This document shows positions 9,829 through 20,913 of a stretch of 64,000 nucleotides of DNA, one piece after another. Source of the stretch: Phytophthora quininea (lineage: Eukaryota > Oomycota > Peronosporomycetes > Peronosporales > Peronosporaceae). Position numbers and translations under genes: made by a program. Under the pieces are notes generated by a model, which searched no databases, was not told the DNA's origin, and saw only the letters and a program-made list of their open reading frames with translations. Location: the NCBI GenBank assembly GCA_011947345.1, contig JAAVTG010000001.1:248001-312000 (forward strand), read 5' to 3'. The stretch's first letter is position 1. Each line of letters opens with the position of its first letter.

Positions 9829-11277
9829 TCAGTTGCCGTAGTAGGTAGTGTTCGTGTACACAACGTAGCCGTACTCCGCAGGACAGTACGGGAACGTCTG
9901 CTCGCTCACGATGTCAAGGAACAGGTCCTTGCCGGTGGTGTACGTCACGTACGCGCCGAGGCACGCGCACACCACGATGATGAACGTGCCCACCATCTTC
10001 TCGTACCAGGGAACCGTGTGCCAGAAGACCTTCAGGTAGAACCAGATCGGGATGATGATGCACGCCATCGACACACAGCAGGCCCCCACGAAGTCCGAGA
10101 AGTCCATGAAGTGGTCCTTGAAGATGATGGCGAGGATCAGCAGGATGACCACGACGCACACGCGCAGGGTGACGTACTTGGCGATGACGATGGGGCCGCT
10201 GTTGTGGTACTCCTCGATCAGCGCCTCAGGGGACAGGTCGTGCTCTGCATCGGCCATCGAGGTGACTGAGGGACCCGAAATGGGAACGGCTCCTTCCTTC
10301 CCGCCGTTGGGCGTACTGATCACTTCGAATGCGGGGGACTCCTCGTCCACGGGAGCGAGCAGCGGACGCTTGTGCATGCCCAGAAGGCCGCGCTCAGCGA
10401 TGTACAGCACAGGGTTCAGGATCACCGACATGGCGATGGTGATGTGCAGCTGCATGAACATGTAGGCCAGCACCACGGCGCCGCGGTTCGCGTCCAGGTT
10501 GAGAGCAGTGCCGTTGATAGCGAACAGCAGGTTGCCGGGGATCTGGCATCCCACGTACGAGTAAGAGGTCTCGCCGATCACGAGGAAGCAGCACGCAGCG
10601 AAGATCATGGTGGTGGCCACGACACGGGGCATGCGTTCCGGCTGCGAGTGCTCACGTTGCAGAGCGGGGACCAGCACGGCAGCCGAGTAGGCCAGAGCCA
10701 AGTTGCCGAACGAACTCGCGACCTCGCTGAACTGCAGGTCGGGCTTCGGCACCGTCGGGTGGTCACCGCCAATGCCCACAGCCAGGACAGCGATGGCGAT
10801 GGCGTCGGCCAGGATCGTTCCGATGCAGCCGGCGAAGGCGGCGGCGGCGCCTTCTTTCAGCGTCGGCGTCACGATCACAGGCAGCAGCAGGACCGCCATG
10901 ATGATACTCCAGTACTGCTGGTCGAACGCGTCGGGCGAGATGCCGTCCAGCAGGATTCCACCCAGGACCAGGTATGCGCACGGCACCAGACAGCAGACGC
11001 CGAACTGAGCCAGCAGCACCACGTAGCGACCGATGGGACCAGCGGCCCACTCGCCGACGTCGCCATAGGTCTTCACATTCTTGGGAGCGGCCAACATCAC
11101 TCGAGAGATGGCGACGCAGGAGCAGACGTTGGCGAAACCCATGAAGAGCAGTGCCACCGTGGCGAGCGGAGCACCGGACCGCGCAAAGTTGGCTGGGAGA
11201 CCCAGCGTTCCGATGCCGTAGACTGTGCAGAAGAAGTTGAAGGAGATCTTGAGGTCTTCGAACGTGAAGAACGGCAT
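9829..11277 (-). CDS. AAAP-family amino acid permease, copy 2
   Basis: Intact 482-residue ORF from ATG 11277 to TGA 9829, with the same protein as copy 1 as far as I can see. The visible base differences are a G/A near 10048 and a C/G near 10836; both are silent. Identity runs from the start codon to the last sense codon and stops there: the stop codon is TGA instead of TAG, and neither flank aligns. The family function is proton-coupled amino acid uptake. Recent gene conversion with copy 1 is the likely reason for the identity. Confidence 0.9.
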   Translation of the reverse strand: MPFFTFEDLKISFNFFCTVYGIGTLGLPANFARSGAPLATVALLFMGFANVCSCVAISRVMLAAPKNVKTYGDVGEWAAGPIGRYVVLLAQFGVCCLVPCAYLVLGGILLDGISPDAFDQQYWSIIMAVLLLPVIVTPTLKEGAAAAFAGCIGTILADAIAIAVLAVGIGGDHPTVPKPDLQFSEVASSFGNLALAYSAAVLVPALQREHSQPERMPRVVATTMIFAACCFLVIGETSYSYVGCQIPGNLLFAINGTALNLDANRGAVVLAYMFMQLHITIAMSVILNPVLYIAERGLLGMHKRPLLAPVDEESPAFEVISTPNGGKEGAVPISGPSVTSMADAEHDLSPEALIEEYHNSGPIVIAKYVTLRVCVVVILLILAIIFKDHFMDFSDFVGACCVSMACIIIPIWFYLKVFWHTVPWYEKMVGTFIIVVCACLGAYVTYTTGKDLFLDIVSEQTFPYCPAEYGYVVYTNTTYYGN

Positions 11278-11980
11278 CTTGATGACCACTGGACAATCTT
11301 GAATCTTGGCCGTAGATTGTGTTGCTTCGACAGAGTCAAAAGAGAAGTGAGCGACACGGAGCCTGCAGACTTGACGGGATCAGCAAAGCGCGAGCGCCAA
11401 GCTGAGCCGGTGGCGCGCTTGTCAACGCAGGAGAGCGTTCGTCTACCGCCAGTTGGCATGACTGGATCGAGCCCAAGCGCCCGATTCGCGGATGTGATGG
11501 GGTCACTTTGCATTGCGAGCGCCCTCGCAGACGAGGGAATTGATAGCCCAGCAAGTGACGCGACACAACCGGTGGCCATGGATCGACCGCAGCATCCCCC
11601 TCTTCAGAAAAAGAGGCGGACCTGTCGACGAATGTCAATGCACCGGCACACTGTCGGCCATGCAAGCGTCGTGTGCGAGCTGAAGGTGGTGAGGCTGTAC
11701 CCGTGTCAGAACGTTGAGATGGTGCCAAGCGACCTCATTGCGTTCGTCGATGCCGAGAGATCCCCACAGCAGTGAAGGTGCTTTGCTGGTCGTGAAACGC
11801 GACTAGAAAACAGCAGCAGATTGACGAAGTTTCGAGCTCGACTATTGCGATGGCTTTCTCACAACAAAAGTTCAATAGATCAAGTTGGTGTTGTCATTTT
11901 AATGAGCTACAATAGGGAGCAGTTAGCAGACGTGAAGGTTGGGCGGTACACACTAATACCGGCCACCATCATCTGCGCTT
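11278..11980. other. Intergenic between permease copies 2 and 3
   Basis: No gene is supported. Open frames here are short and shared with the antisense of the permease. It holds the 5' region of copy 2 and the 3' end of copy 3. Confidence 0.45.
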
Positions 11981-13430
11981 TTAGTTGCCATAGTAGGTGG
12001 TGTTCGTGTACACAACGTAGCCGTACTCGGCGGGGCAGTACGGGAACGTTTGGTCGCTCACGATGTTCAGGAAGAGGTTCTTGCCCGTCGTGTACGTCAC
12101 GTACGCGCCGAGGAACGTGCAGATGACAATGATGAAGCCACCGACTGCTTTCTCGTACCAGGGGACGGTATTCCAGAACACCTTGAGGTAGAAGAAGATC
12201 GGCAGGATGATGCAGGCCATCGACACGCAGCAAGCGCCGACAAAGTCCGTGAAGTCGACGAAGTGGTCCTTGAAAATGATCGAGATGACCAACAGGATGA
12301 TCACGATCACGATTCGCAGCGCCATGTACTTGGCGGTGACGATCGGGCCGCTGTTGTGGTACTCGTTGATCAGCGCCTCGGGGACAGGTCGTACTCGGCG
12401 TCGGCCAGGGACGTCACAGACGGCCCGGTGGTGCCGACGGCGACCGGGACCTTGCCACTGCTGGGCGTACTGATCACTTCGAAAGCGGGGGACTCCTCGT
12501 CCGCAGGGGTAGTAGCGGACGCTTGTGCATGCCCAGAAGGCCGCGCTCTGCAATGTACAGCACAGGGTTCAGGATGACCCACATCGCGATGGTGATGTGC
12601 AGCTGCATGAACATGTAGGCCAGCACCACGGCACCGCGATTGGCGTTCAGGTCGAGCGCCGTGCCGCCAATAGCGAACAGCAGGTTGCCGGGGATCTGGC
12701 ATCCGACGTAGGAATAAGAAACCTCGCCAATAATCAGGAACAGGCAAGCGGTGAAGATCATGGTGGTGGCCACGACACGGGGCATGCGCTCAGGCTGCGA
12801 GTGCTCGCGCTGCAGGGCCGGTACCAGCACAGCAGCAGAGTAGGCCAGCGCGAGGTTGCCGAATGAGCTCACCACCTGGCCGAACTCGAGGTCGGGCTTG
12901 GGTGGCGACGGGTGGCCCGATCCGATACCGTTCACCAGCACGCCGAGCGCAATTGCATCAGCGAGAAGCGTGCCGAGGCAGCCCGCGAAGGCAGCGGCAG
13001 CACCTTCCTTAAGGGTCGGAGTCAGAATCACCGGCAGCAGCAGAACAGCCATGATGACGCTCCAGTACTGCTGGTCGAAGGCGTCGGGCGAAATGCCGTC
13101 GAGCATGATACCACCGAGCACCAGGAATGCAGTGGGCACCAGGCAGCACACGCCGAACTGCGCGAAGAGCACCACGTAGCGGCCGATGAAGCCGCAGCAC
13201 CACTCGCCGAGATCGCCGTAGGTCTTGACGTTCTTGGGGGCGGCCAGCATCACACGGGACACGGCGATACAGGAGCAGACGTTGGCGAAGCCCATGAAAA
13301 CCAGCGCCACCGTAGCAATGGGGGCGCCCGAGCGAGCGAAGTTAGACGGCAGACCGAGCGTGCCGATGCCGTAGACTGTGCAGAAGAAGTTGAAGGCGAT
13401 CTTCATGTCCTCCGTCGTGAAGTACGCCAT
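11981..13430 (-). CDS. AAAP-family amino acid permease, copy 3, two single-base deletions
   Basis: From ATG 13430 (MAYFTTEDMKIAFNFFC) to TAA 11981 this aligns end to end with copies 1 and 2 but is clearly older: many silent and conservative changes. The hydrophilic loop before the last four helices is broken twice. At 12506-12509 (GGGG) one base is missing after HKRPLL, and at 12380-12383 (GGGG) one base is missing after YDLSP. Both sides of each break continue the family alignment, so either a pair of sequence errors or a recent pseudogene. The three copies use three different stop codons (TAG, TGA, TAA). Confidence 0.85.
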
Positions 13431-15554
13431 GGTTGCGGTGATTCAAGCGGTCTCGACTCTTGCGGGGGCGGGAGCAACTTGGGTGCGCCGGAGCGAAACA
13501 GGAAGTGAGCGGTGGCTGATCGTGCCAAATACCCGCGGGGCTCAAAGAGATTAAAAATCTCTGCGGTCTACTGACGTTTGACATGGACTCGCCTCTGCGC
13601 CACCAGTCAAGGCGGCTTGCCAATCAAGCCACACGCAAGCCCGTGCCAACGGCGCTGACTGGGCAGCTCGCCACGGCGCGATAGGGCAGCAGGCTGGTGC
13701 CGGCTCCGCATTGCAAACGTTAGTGAAATGGCTAGAGACGAGCAAGCGCCGCTCGAAGCTCGCCACGAGGTCTCGGCAGCGCGCCGGATTGGCGCTTGGA
13801 GCGGAGACCGTGCCCGTCTCCCCGCCGCGTCTCGTTTTGTGCAGACGAGAGACCTGTTGACGAACCGGAGACATACGGAGCGCAGTCTTGGGGTTTGTAT
13901 GACGGTGATGAGCCCCTCAGACATTCGGTTCCGGTGCATGAGATGGTATCCGCTCGCAGACTCGACTTTGTCGCCTTCGACTTGAGTTTTGCGGCGATAC
14001 AAGCTCGCCACGATGAAGAACTTTCCTCGGGTTGTCGGTACCGGCCGGTATCGGTAGTTTTACACAGGTCACACGGCTGATTGGCTGGGAATTGGGATCG
14101 ACGCGCTTCAGCTCTTGCGGATCAAACACCCACCTGGCGAAATGACTGAGTTAGCATGCGAGCGATGCCACGGAGATGCGGAGGCTGCCGCTGGGGATGC
14201 GCCGTTTCAGTCTATGTCGCTGGGAGATGACTGTTGAATTTTGGCGCAAGCCCTTGTCGTTCCCGTCGTGTGGGGTCTTGGTGAATGGCTGCGAATCTTG
14301 TCCAACCTCGACATGCTGACGCTTTCGCTCCCACGTGACGTGTGGCATCTTCATGAGATCAATTGGCCCGTGTCAGAGGCCATGGCACTAGAGCCGCTCT
14401 GGAAGACACTGCGGCGGCTGCTGCTTGTACAGCCTGCAGAGACAGCATCAGGACATATGCAGTTTCACTCAAGTGCTGTGCGGCTGTACATAGCGGAACA
14501 ACGCTGAGTGAAAGACCTCTTAAGCTTGTGGATGATCTCCATGAGCATAGTTTCGCCTCTTGTGGGTCCGCCACCAATAAATCCCGTACTTATTATTTGA
14601 TTCACTTTCGAACGAGCAATGGACAAGACGTTGACCAGGATGGCTACCACTTTGTTTGCGAGGTGGAGACGACCGAATACGGATCCGTCATCCGCTTGAT
14701 GAACCAGCCCAAACATGACAAATGGTCCATTCTGCTGATCTCTTGTCGACATTTTCCAGCTCACTTTTCGCATTGTTGCTCTGCAGGTCCTGCCACGACT
14801 TTGAAACATCGACCTCTTCTGGTCCAACATGAACAGCGACCCCAGCTCCGTGGACAAGACCTATTGATCATGGCCGTCCTCAAGGTAAAACTGTTTCGTC
14901 TTTCGATCACCCATTTGCGCTATAACTCACGGGCTATGACTGTGAGCAGGCAATACTCAAAGGCTCTCTGGGGCCCATGATGAGCACCTACATCCTCGAC
15001 TAGGACTGGTGCACGTTGAACCTGAAGCAGAAATTCTCGACCTACCTCATGAAGCTCCAGCTCAAGTGCCAAATTGGAGGCGCCAGAGGTAGCTGGTGCT
15101 TCCCCATGAACCTAGACGAGCCTCGCCCGATCTGCCTGCGACTGACCGCGGAGTCGATGAACGGCGCTCACTGAAGGTTGAGACGGGGAGGCTGATCATC
15201 TCGTATGGCATGCACGGCTGCCGTGAAGTAAATCTGGCGCGCAGAATTTGATGGCAGCTGTGGTCTGGAGTGATCAATAGTATCCTCGTTAGCGACACCA
15301 AAGCAGGCGCATGCATTACCTTATCCATACTGTGGGGCCTGGCTCAAGCCGCGATTTCCACTCTCCACAAGTTCGTGAACATCAGTGCGATCTTATGGCA
15401 AACCGACCAGCATATCCAAATACCAGGTACCACAACGCCGCATGAAGAAGACCATCTCTCCCTTTAGCGCTGCGATCTCGAACGGGTCTCGACTCATTCT
15501 CGTTTTCACTTTCAAGTGCTCAAGTTCCACTACCAACTCCACCACCTCCTCATA
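13431..15554. other. Long region without a recognisable gene
   Basis: 13500-14100 shows weak resemblance to the flank of permease copy 1 (shared AGAGACGAG, AAGCGCC and ACCTGTTGACGAA-type blocks), so it is probably old upstream DNA. From about 14360 to 15470 the + strand has several open stretches in changing frames with protein-like composition and in-frame stops (about 14995, 15175, 15230). This may be a decayed gene, but I recognise no family. Confidence 0.35.
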
Positions 15555-15941
15555 ATGAAGTTCTTCCAGGTCCTCGTCATCGCCGCTCTTGCCTTAACCA
15601 GCGTCAACGCCGACACAGCTGCCTCCACACGTGAGACGACCACCAGAGCTGGTGCCGCTGCGTCGAGCACGGGTGCTACCGTGGTCGGAAACGCCACCAC
15701 CGACTCGACCGTGGGCGGCAGCTCCACCGGAACGGAGGCCGTCGGTACCGACAGTTCATCGGGGACAAGCAAGGGATCCTCGGACACCAAATCGTCGACC
15801 AAGAAGGATTCGTCGTCATCTACCCGCTCGAAGGAATCGTCGTCGTCTGGAAGCGGGTCTCACAGTGGAGCTGCCCAGGTTACGGGCGCCATGGGCGTTG
15901 CCGCAGCCACGGTCGTCGCGGTTGGGTCGTACTTCGTGTAA
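15555..15941 (+). CDS. Small secreted Ser/Thr-rich, probably GPI-anchored protein
   Basis: 128 residues from ATG 15555. The first ~19 residues (MKFFQVLVIAALALTSVNA) form a clear signal peptide with an Ala-x-Ala-like cleavage site. The body is almost entirely Ser, Thr, Gly, Ala and Lys with one N-glycosylation sequon (GNAT). The last ~20 residues are hydrophobic (TGAMGVAAATVVAVGSYFV) and end at the stop, which is the layout of a GPI-attachment signal. It looks like a mucin-like cell-surface protein of the oomycete wall. No enzymatic domain is visible. Confidence 0.7.
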   Translation: MKFFQVLVIAALALTSVNADTAASTRETTTRAGAAASSTGATVVGNATTDSTVGGSSTGTEAVGTDSSSGTSKGSSDTKSSTKKDSSSSTRSKESSSSGSGSHSGAAQVTGAMGVAAATVVAVGSYFV

Positions 15942-16227
15942 GGTGTTGTTGGTAGAGATCGTTCGTTCTTGTTGATAGTACAACCTCGATTATTTTCCTC
16001 ACAGCGTTCATTGCCTCGTGAACCTTGAAGAGTTTGTGATGAATACATGCCGAACACTAACGCCAAAACTGCGCTGCCGTTCCTGTTCTAGCAAGCGGAA
16101 GTGGTCTTCGGTTCATGACAGCGACGGTGAAGGGTGTGCGTAAAATGGCTCAACCAAAGCTTTCTCTATAAGACTTGGCATCGAATTCTACATGCAGTAG
16201 TAGTTTCTACAATACATGGCGGTGTGC

Positions 16228-17315
16228 TCATAATTGGAGCGATCGAGTCTTGCCGGACGCTGCACGGTACATACGATCGTGTAGCGACGCAGCCAACTCG
16301 TGGGACTCGGACACGACTCCAGTGATCACCACACGCTCGACGCCTTGCACATTCTCACACCAACGCAGCGAGTCAAAGATGCGCTGCGAAGCCTCAGCGA
16401 CGTCGCCGCTCGGAGAAAGGTCAAGATAGCCTCGAACACGGTCTTTGAGCTCCGCGAGCTTGCCGTGGAAATCCAGCACGACCCAGCGGCTCACATTCTG
16501 CTTCGTAGACGCGTCCATCGTTTCGTCCGCATCGCTTTGGTACAAATACGTGTCCACATCGGGGGCGTAGTGCGTGATCAACTGTCCAGGAGCGATTTGA
16601 GCTTCCTGGGACTGCATTTTGGCCTCTTTCTGGATGGTCACCACTTGGTACTCCCCAGCGCCTCTTTATTCTCCCCAAGCACCTGCCTCAGTGCTTGCTC
16701 TGACACGCCTCCTCGTCGGAAGACAATGATCTTCTTCTCCTCAGGCACAATCTTGGCCACAGTCGACTCGATGCCCACTTCACAGCACCCCTGCTCGTCG
16801 GCTTCGATGACGCTCAAGTTCTTGCACGCCCCCAAGTCGTCCATGACATGTCTGGCCGTAGTGGGGGACACGTGTCCGAATCTATTGGCACTCGGCGCCG
16901 CCACTGGGACTTGCGCCTGCTTCAGCAGCTTCTGCGCAATGGGGTGTTTGGGGCACCGCAGTCCAACGAAGCCTGTGTTGGCCGACAGCGTCAGCGGCAG
17001 TTCGGAGACTGCCTTGGCGATGAGTGTGAGGGGTCCAGGCCAGAAGGACTTCCCGAGACACTCGAAAGCCTGCAGCCCAGTGGACGTCATATCCACCAAT
17101 TTGACAGCGTCTTCCAGCGCCGGCACGTGAACGATCAATGGGTCCGTCAGAGGCCTCCCCTTGGCCTCAAAGATGGACAGAACAGCATCAGGGTTCAGTG
17201 CATTGGCTCCCAGTCCGTAGACCGTCTCGGTGGGGAAAGCCACGAGCTGTCCGCTGCGCAGTTGAGCGGCGGCCGCAGCAAAGCCCTCGGCGTTTGGGTT
17301 GAGCAGCTTCGCCAT
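16228..17315 (-). CDS. Sua5/YrdC threonylcarbamoyl-AMP synthase, one frameshift
   Basis: This enzyme makes threonylcarbamoyl-AMP for the t6A37 modification of ANN-decoding tRNAs. From ATG 17315 (MAKLLNPNAEGF) the YrdC domain shows LVAFPTETVYGLGANALNP, KGRPLTDPLIVHV, FWPGPLTLI, VGLRCPKH, VAAPSANRFGHVSPT and RRGGVS. The C-terminal Sua5 domain begins with APGQLITHYAP in another frame; the break is at the CC/GG pair near 16641-16646 (one base short). Upstream of 17315 the frame stays open and encodes an Arg/Ser/Leu-rich stretch that could be a mitochondrial targeting sequence, but no upstream ATG in frame is convincing. Confidence 0.9.
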
Positions 17316-17853
17316 GGTCTGGTGCGGGTTGGAGAGCGAGTTAAGGAGCCGTAGAGACTGCGATCGATGGAGGAGACGCGTGGCGAGCGGCCTGCAGCGG
17401 TAGGTAGCCAGGAACGCCGTCGTGAAGCGCGGCAGCAAGGCAGATGCGTGCCCTTGGTGGCTGACGTCGCTTGACCAGCAAAATCGAGCGCGTAAAACGT
17501 TTTTTCCGTCCAGATTTACCAAACTGAAAAAACTATTTTTAATCAAGATGTGCCATGACGTCGCCCACTCTGCACTTTTATGCACAGTGACGCGTCGTAG
17601 ATTCATACAACCATCAAATATAACAATCCAATCGCACTTAACCTCGAAGTCGCATCGTGACGTGTGCGCGTCATGTTTGGCGTTGGCCGCGCGACACGAG
17701 GCGCTCGTCACCCGCCATTCGCGCTTACACCGGCTCCGTCACACCCTGCTCGGCTTGAAGCGTTCCAGTGCAGACACACACCGCGATCCGTCGAGCCTGA
17801 GCAGAGCAGGCCGAGAGCGAGCGCGCGAGACCGACGGCAGCAGCAGCGCCCGA

Positions 17854-19257
17854 ATGCGGCTGAAGAAGCTCAACACGAACAGGCGCCACAAAGCAGGGGA
17901 GGACGAGGCCTCGGGCGCGGACAGCGAGCCGCAGAACTGGGTGAGCCCCAGCAAACCCGCGCGAGTGGACGTTGGCGGGGGCAGCACCAGCGGCGCCAGT
18001 AGCCCCACGGACACCAGCAGCGTCCAGAGTGCGGCACTGCAGCAGCCTCTTCAGCCTCCACACCAGCACTTGGACTTCCAGACCGGCGGAGGCGTTGGCG
18101 GCGTGGCTGTGATTCAGACCATGGACAACACAGCCAAGAGCAGCGACTGGAGAGAGGCCGTGGACCGCCCCGTGCGCGAAGCGGTGCACGCCAAGATCGT
18201 CGAGGTGCTGCAGCAGCTCAAGCCCAACGCCCCCAAGAAGGTGCTGGAGAGACTGCCCGGACTGGCCTACCGCATGGAGGAGACGCTACTCAAAGCGGCC
18301 AGCAGTCAGGCAGAGTACAGTGACGTGGCCACGCTCAGGCAGCGCATTGCACGCGTACAGGAGACCAACGCCAAGCGGTTGTTGGCCCAGCAGCAACAGG
18401 CCGCGGGCGTCGCGCCTCAGGGTTCTAAGGTTGATGGAGCTACTGCCAACATGCCCAAGCCGCTGACAGAAGAGCAGGCACGCCTCATCTTCCAGCACCT
18501 GCAGACATGGCGACAGAAGCTGGTTGCTGTGTACGGAGTGGCCCCCTGGGAAATTCTCCCCAACCAGACACTAGCCAAGGTGGCGCTCTACATGCCAACC
18601 AACGAGCAGGAACTGGCTGTGTGCGACGTCCACAACGACCAACTGGCGCGCTTCGGCTCGTCACTGATCCAGGAGCTGCAGCGCCTTCATGGCTCAGCCC
18701 CATCAGCTCGCACCAAACCTGCCGCCAAGTTGACGAAGGCGTCTCGCACTCGCAGAGCAGCTGAGATGGCCAAGCGCAGGTTATCGGACGCAGCAGACAG
18801 CAGCAACAACAAGAAGCGGAAAAACGGAGCTGCGACCAATCCAGTTCTAGCGCCTGCTGCTCCGAGCCCCACTTTGAACAGCGCCTCGCTCATGTCGCCA
18901 TCTCAGATGATGTTCCGGTCTCAAGGCTTGCCCGACTCACTCCCGACGCTGCTGCCGTCGACCAACAGCTCGAGGTTATCACCGGTGGCTCCCGTGTTGC
19001 AGCAGCCCTTCTTCTCCCGAGTACAACCGCAGCCACAGGCAGGATCTCCGTCCCCAGTCCAAGAGAACCACATGCACCTACTGGCCCAGGGCGCAGGTCA
19101 GCTAAGCAAACAGCAGCAGGCTGTCAAGAGTCTAGAGGCATACGAGCAGGAGGTGCAGTCTTTGCGATGGATGCTGCACCAGTCTCAGCAGGAGAAATCG
19201 CAGCTGGAGCAAGAAGTGCAATCTTTACGTGCCCAGCTCCGGGCAAGCGGCAAGTGA
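17854..19257 (+). CDS. KIX- and HRDC-domain protein, Mediator-15-like
   Basis: 467 residues from ATG 17854 (MRLKKLNTNRRHK). Residues about 90-155 (SDWREAVDRPVREAVHAKIV, then LERLPGLAYRMEETL) fit the KIX fold used by Mediator subunit 15 and CBP to bind activators. Residues about 205-280 (LIFQHLQTWRQKLVAVYGV, then WEILPNQTLAKVALYMPTN) fit an HRDC domain, normally found in RecQ helicases and RNase D. A Lys-rich nuclear-signal-like segment, Pro/Ser/Gln-rich linkers and a C-terminal coiled coil (LEAYEQEVQSLRWMLHQSQQ) follow. No helicase is present. Probably a nuclear transcription cofactor. The frame is open further upstream, but this ATG opens the basic N-terminus. Confidence 0.7.
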   Translation: MRLKKLNTNRRHKAGEDEASGADSEPQNWVSPSKPARVDVGGGSTSGASSPTDTSSVQSAALQQPLQPPHQHLDFQTGGGVGGVAVIQTMDNTAKSSDWREAVDRPVREAVHAKIVEVLQQLKPNAPKKVLERLPGLAYRMEETLLKAASSQAEYSDVATLRQRIARVQETNAKRLLAQQQQAAGVAPQGSKVDGATANMPKPLTEEQARLIFQHLQTWRQKLVAVYGVAPWEILPNQTLAKVALYMPTNEQELAVCDVHNDQLARFGSSLIQELQRLHGSAPSARTKPAAKLTKASRTRRAAEMAKRRLSDAADSSNNKKRKNGAATNPVLAPAAPSPTLNSASLMSPSQMMFRSQGLPDSLPTLLPSTNSSRLSPVAPVLQQPFFSRVQPQPQAGSPSPVQENHMHLLAQGAGQLSKQQQAVKSLEAYEQEVQSLRWMLHQSQQEKSQLEQEVQSLRAQLRASGK

Positions 19258-19445
19258 AGCGAAGCAGACAGTATTTAATGTCGAGTGCAGTCCGAGTCCC
19301 CTTACAGACCGGAGCGAAGTAAACATCTCACTTTGACTTTCATACTCGTTAACTCCACGACAATTCCGTAAGAGGAAGGCAGGGATGTTAGGTAAATTAT
19401 CCATCAAGAAGCGCACTGGCGGTGGCATTAGCGTTTCCCGAGGGC

Positions 19446-20798
19446 CTACGAGTCGAGGTCCTGCACGTACACGAGCGATTGCGGCGCAAGTCCCTGTACA
19501 CACAAACCCATAACATGATTAGCCGAGCAGTTTCAGCATCCCACAACATTTCACAAGACCTACCGCATCGGCGAGGGTGGTATCCAGCACGTCCGGGCCA
19601 TAGACCTTCTTGGGGAAGTTGGTGGCCAGCTCGTAGTTGCGGATCGTGATCTCGCGGTCGAAGAACTCGACGTCAATAAAGTCACGCACTGTCTGCAGCG
19701 TGTCGTGGGCGTAGAAAATGTGGTCCAACCTGGAGCCGTTGTGCAGGTGGAATTTAATCACGGCCGTCTTGTAGTCTGCACCGGGTGGGGCTCGCGATTT
19801 CGGTCCGTCGGCAATTCGAGCACGCTTCTCCTCGATAGACGTTTTGTATTCCGCTTCCTTACGAACTCGCTCCTCTTCTGCACGACGCTCCTCCTCCTCC
19901 TTGTGTACACGCTCCTTCTCTTCGCGTTCCGCCTGCTCTCTAGCTTCTTGTTCGCGACGACGATCAGCCTGCAACGACTCCTGGTACTCCAAGTCCTGCT
20001 GTTCACGGAGGATCTGCGCCTCCGTTCGTTGCTGTTGAAGGTGGCGCGCCGTCGCCAAGATCTGGTTGTTGCGATCCACCGCTGCATTCAACTTGTCGAT
20101 GATCTCGTTCGCCGGCAGATTGGCTAACAACGGCAACCCGTCAGCGACTGAACACAGAATACTCCTACACTACACCCCACCTGTGATCTTCTCCACCACA
20201 TTAACTCCCCTCGATACACAGGACAGCAACGCCAAGAACGGGAATGATGCGCATCCCAGCGACAAACTCACGCCGAACCCCTCGGCGTGCTGCACACAGC
20301 CCGCCCACGACACAATGCAGTCGCTGTTGTTCAGGTACGCGCTCATCTGCTCCGTACACATCGCCTTCCTGCAGCAGCAATCAGTTAGCCTCTGCCAAGT
20401 AAACTAAATAACTATAAGGTCTATTATACCGACAGAACGCGTCGGCGTCGTCGTGGATGTTGGAGTGCAGGAACACCAGCAGGAACTTGGATGCCGTGCG
20501 CGCAGTGGACACTGCGTCTCGAAACGACGTGTGCTCGAAGCGTGGCGTGGCATACTCGCCGTAGCGACGCCGCAGACTGTGCGTGAAGTTGCGCGCCGAC
20601 GCCTGCGGGTCCTCGGGCTCGCCGTCGCCCAGCACGAAGCTCAGCGGAGACATGAGCAGCTCCACGAAGCCCTTCTGCTGGCGCGGCGGGCGGCGCTGGC
20701 GCTGCTGACTGCGGCTCGCTGTTACTCGCATCCTGGTTCTCGCCCTGCACGTGGCGGCGTCGCAGTCCCGCGCTCTCGTCCGCCGTGCCCGCCGCCAT
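19446..20798 (-). CDS. FAF2/Ubx2-like UAS-UBX protein, four exons
   Basis: UAS-UBX proteins such as FAF2 recruit p97/Cdc48 to ER-associated degradation. Exons are 20430-20798, 20181-20368, 19564-20147 and 19446-19493. The UAS thioredoxin-like domain reads FLLVFLHSNIHDDADAFCR, then an AYLNNSDCIVSWAG segment; a long Glu/Arg coiled coil follows (residues about 240-290), then the UBX domain (TAVIKFHLHNGSRLDHIF, FATNFPKKVYGP-type turn) finishing TLADAGLAPQSLVYVQDLDS. ATG 20798 is in a different frame from the UAS domain: one base must be lost around 20680-20720. The intron 20148-20180 is only 33 nt. It is divergent from the helicase gene 115 bp away. Confidence 0.85.
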
Positions 20799-20846
20799 TG
20801 TCTACGTGGCTGCCTTCTTCGATCTGAGTCTCGTACCGTGAGTTTA

Positions 20847-20860
20847 GTCATTCTAGATTT
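20847..20860 (+). promoter_or_regulatory. Oomycete initiator-like element
   Basis: TCATTCTAGATTT lies 54-66 bp before the helicase ATG at 20914 and resembles the oomycete initiator consensus (TCATTYYNNWTTT type). It sits in the 115-bp divergent spacer shared with the UBX gene. This is a motif match only. Confidence 0.4.
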
Positions 20861-20913
20861 AGAATTTATCTCAGCATAATTTAGCTCAGGTGTGATTTTA
20901 AATCGTATCCGCC

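Noticed and set aside
14363..14980. 205-codon + strand ORF
   Set aside because: No Met-initiated domain, changing frames around it and in-frame stops after it; at best a decayed gene I cannot identify.
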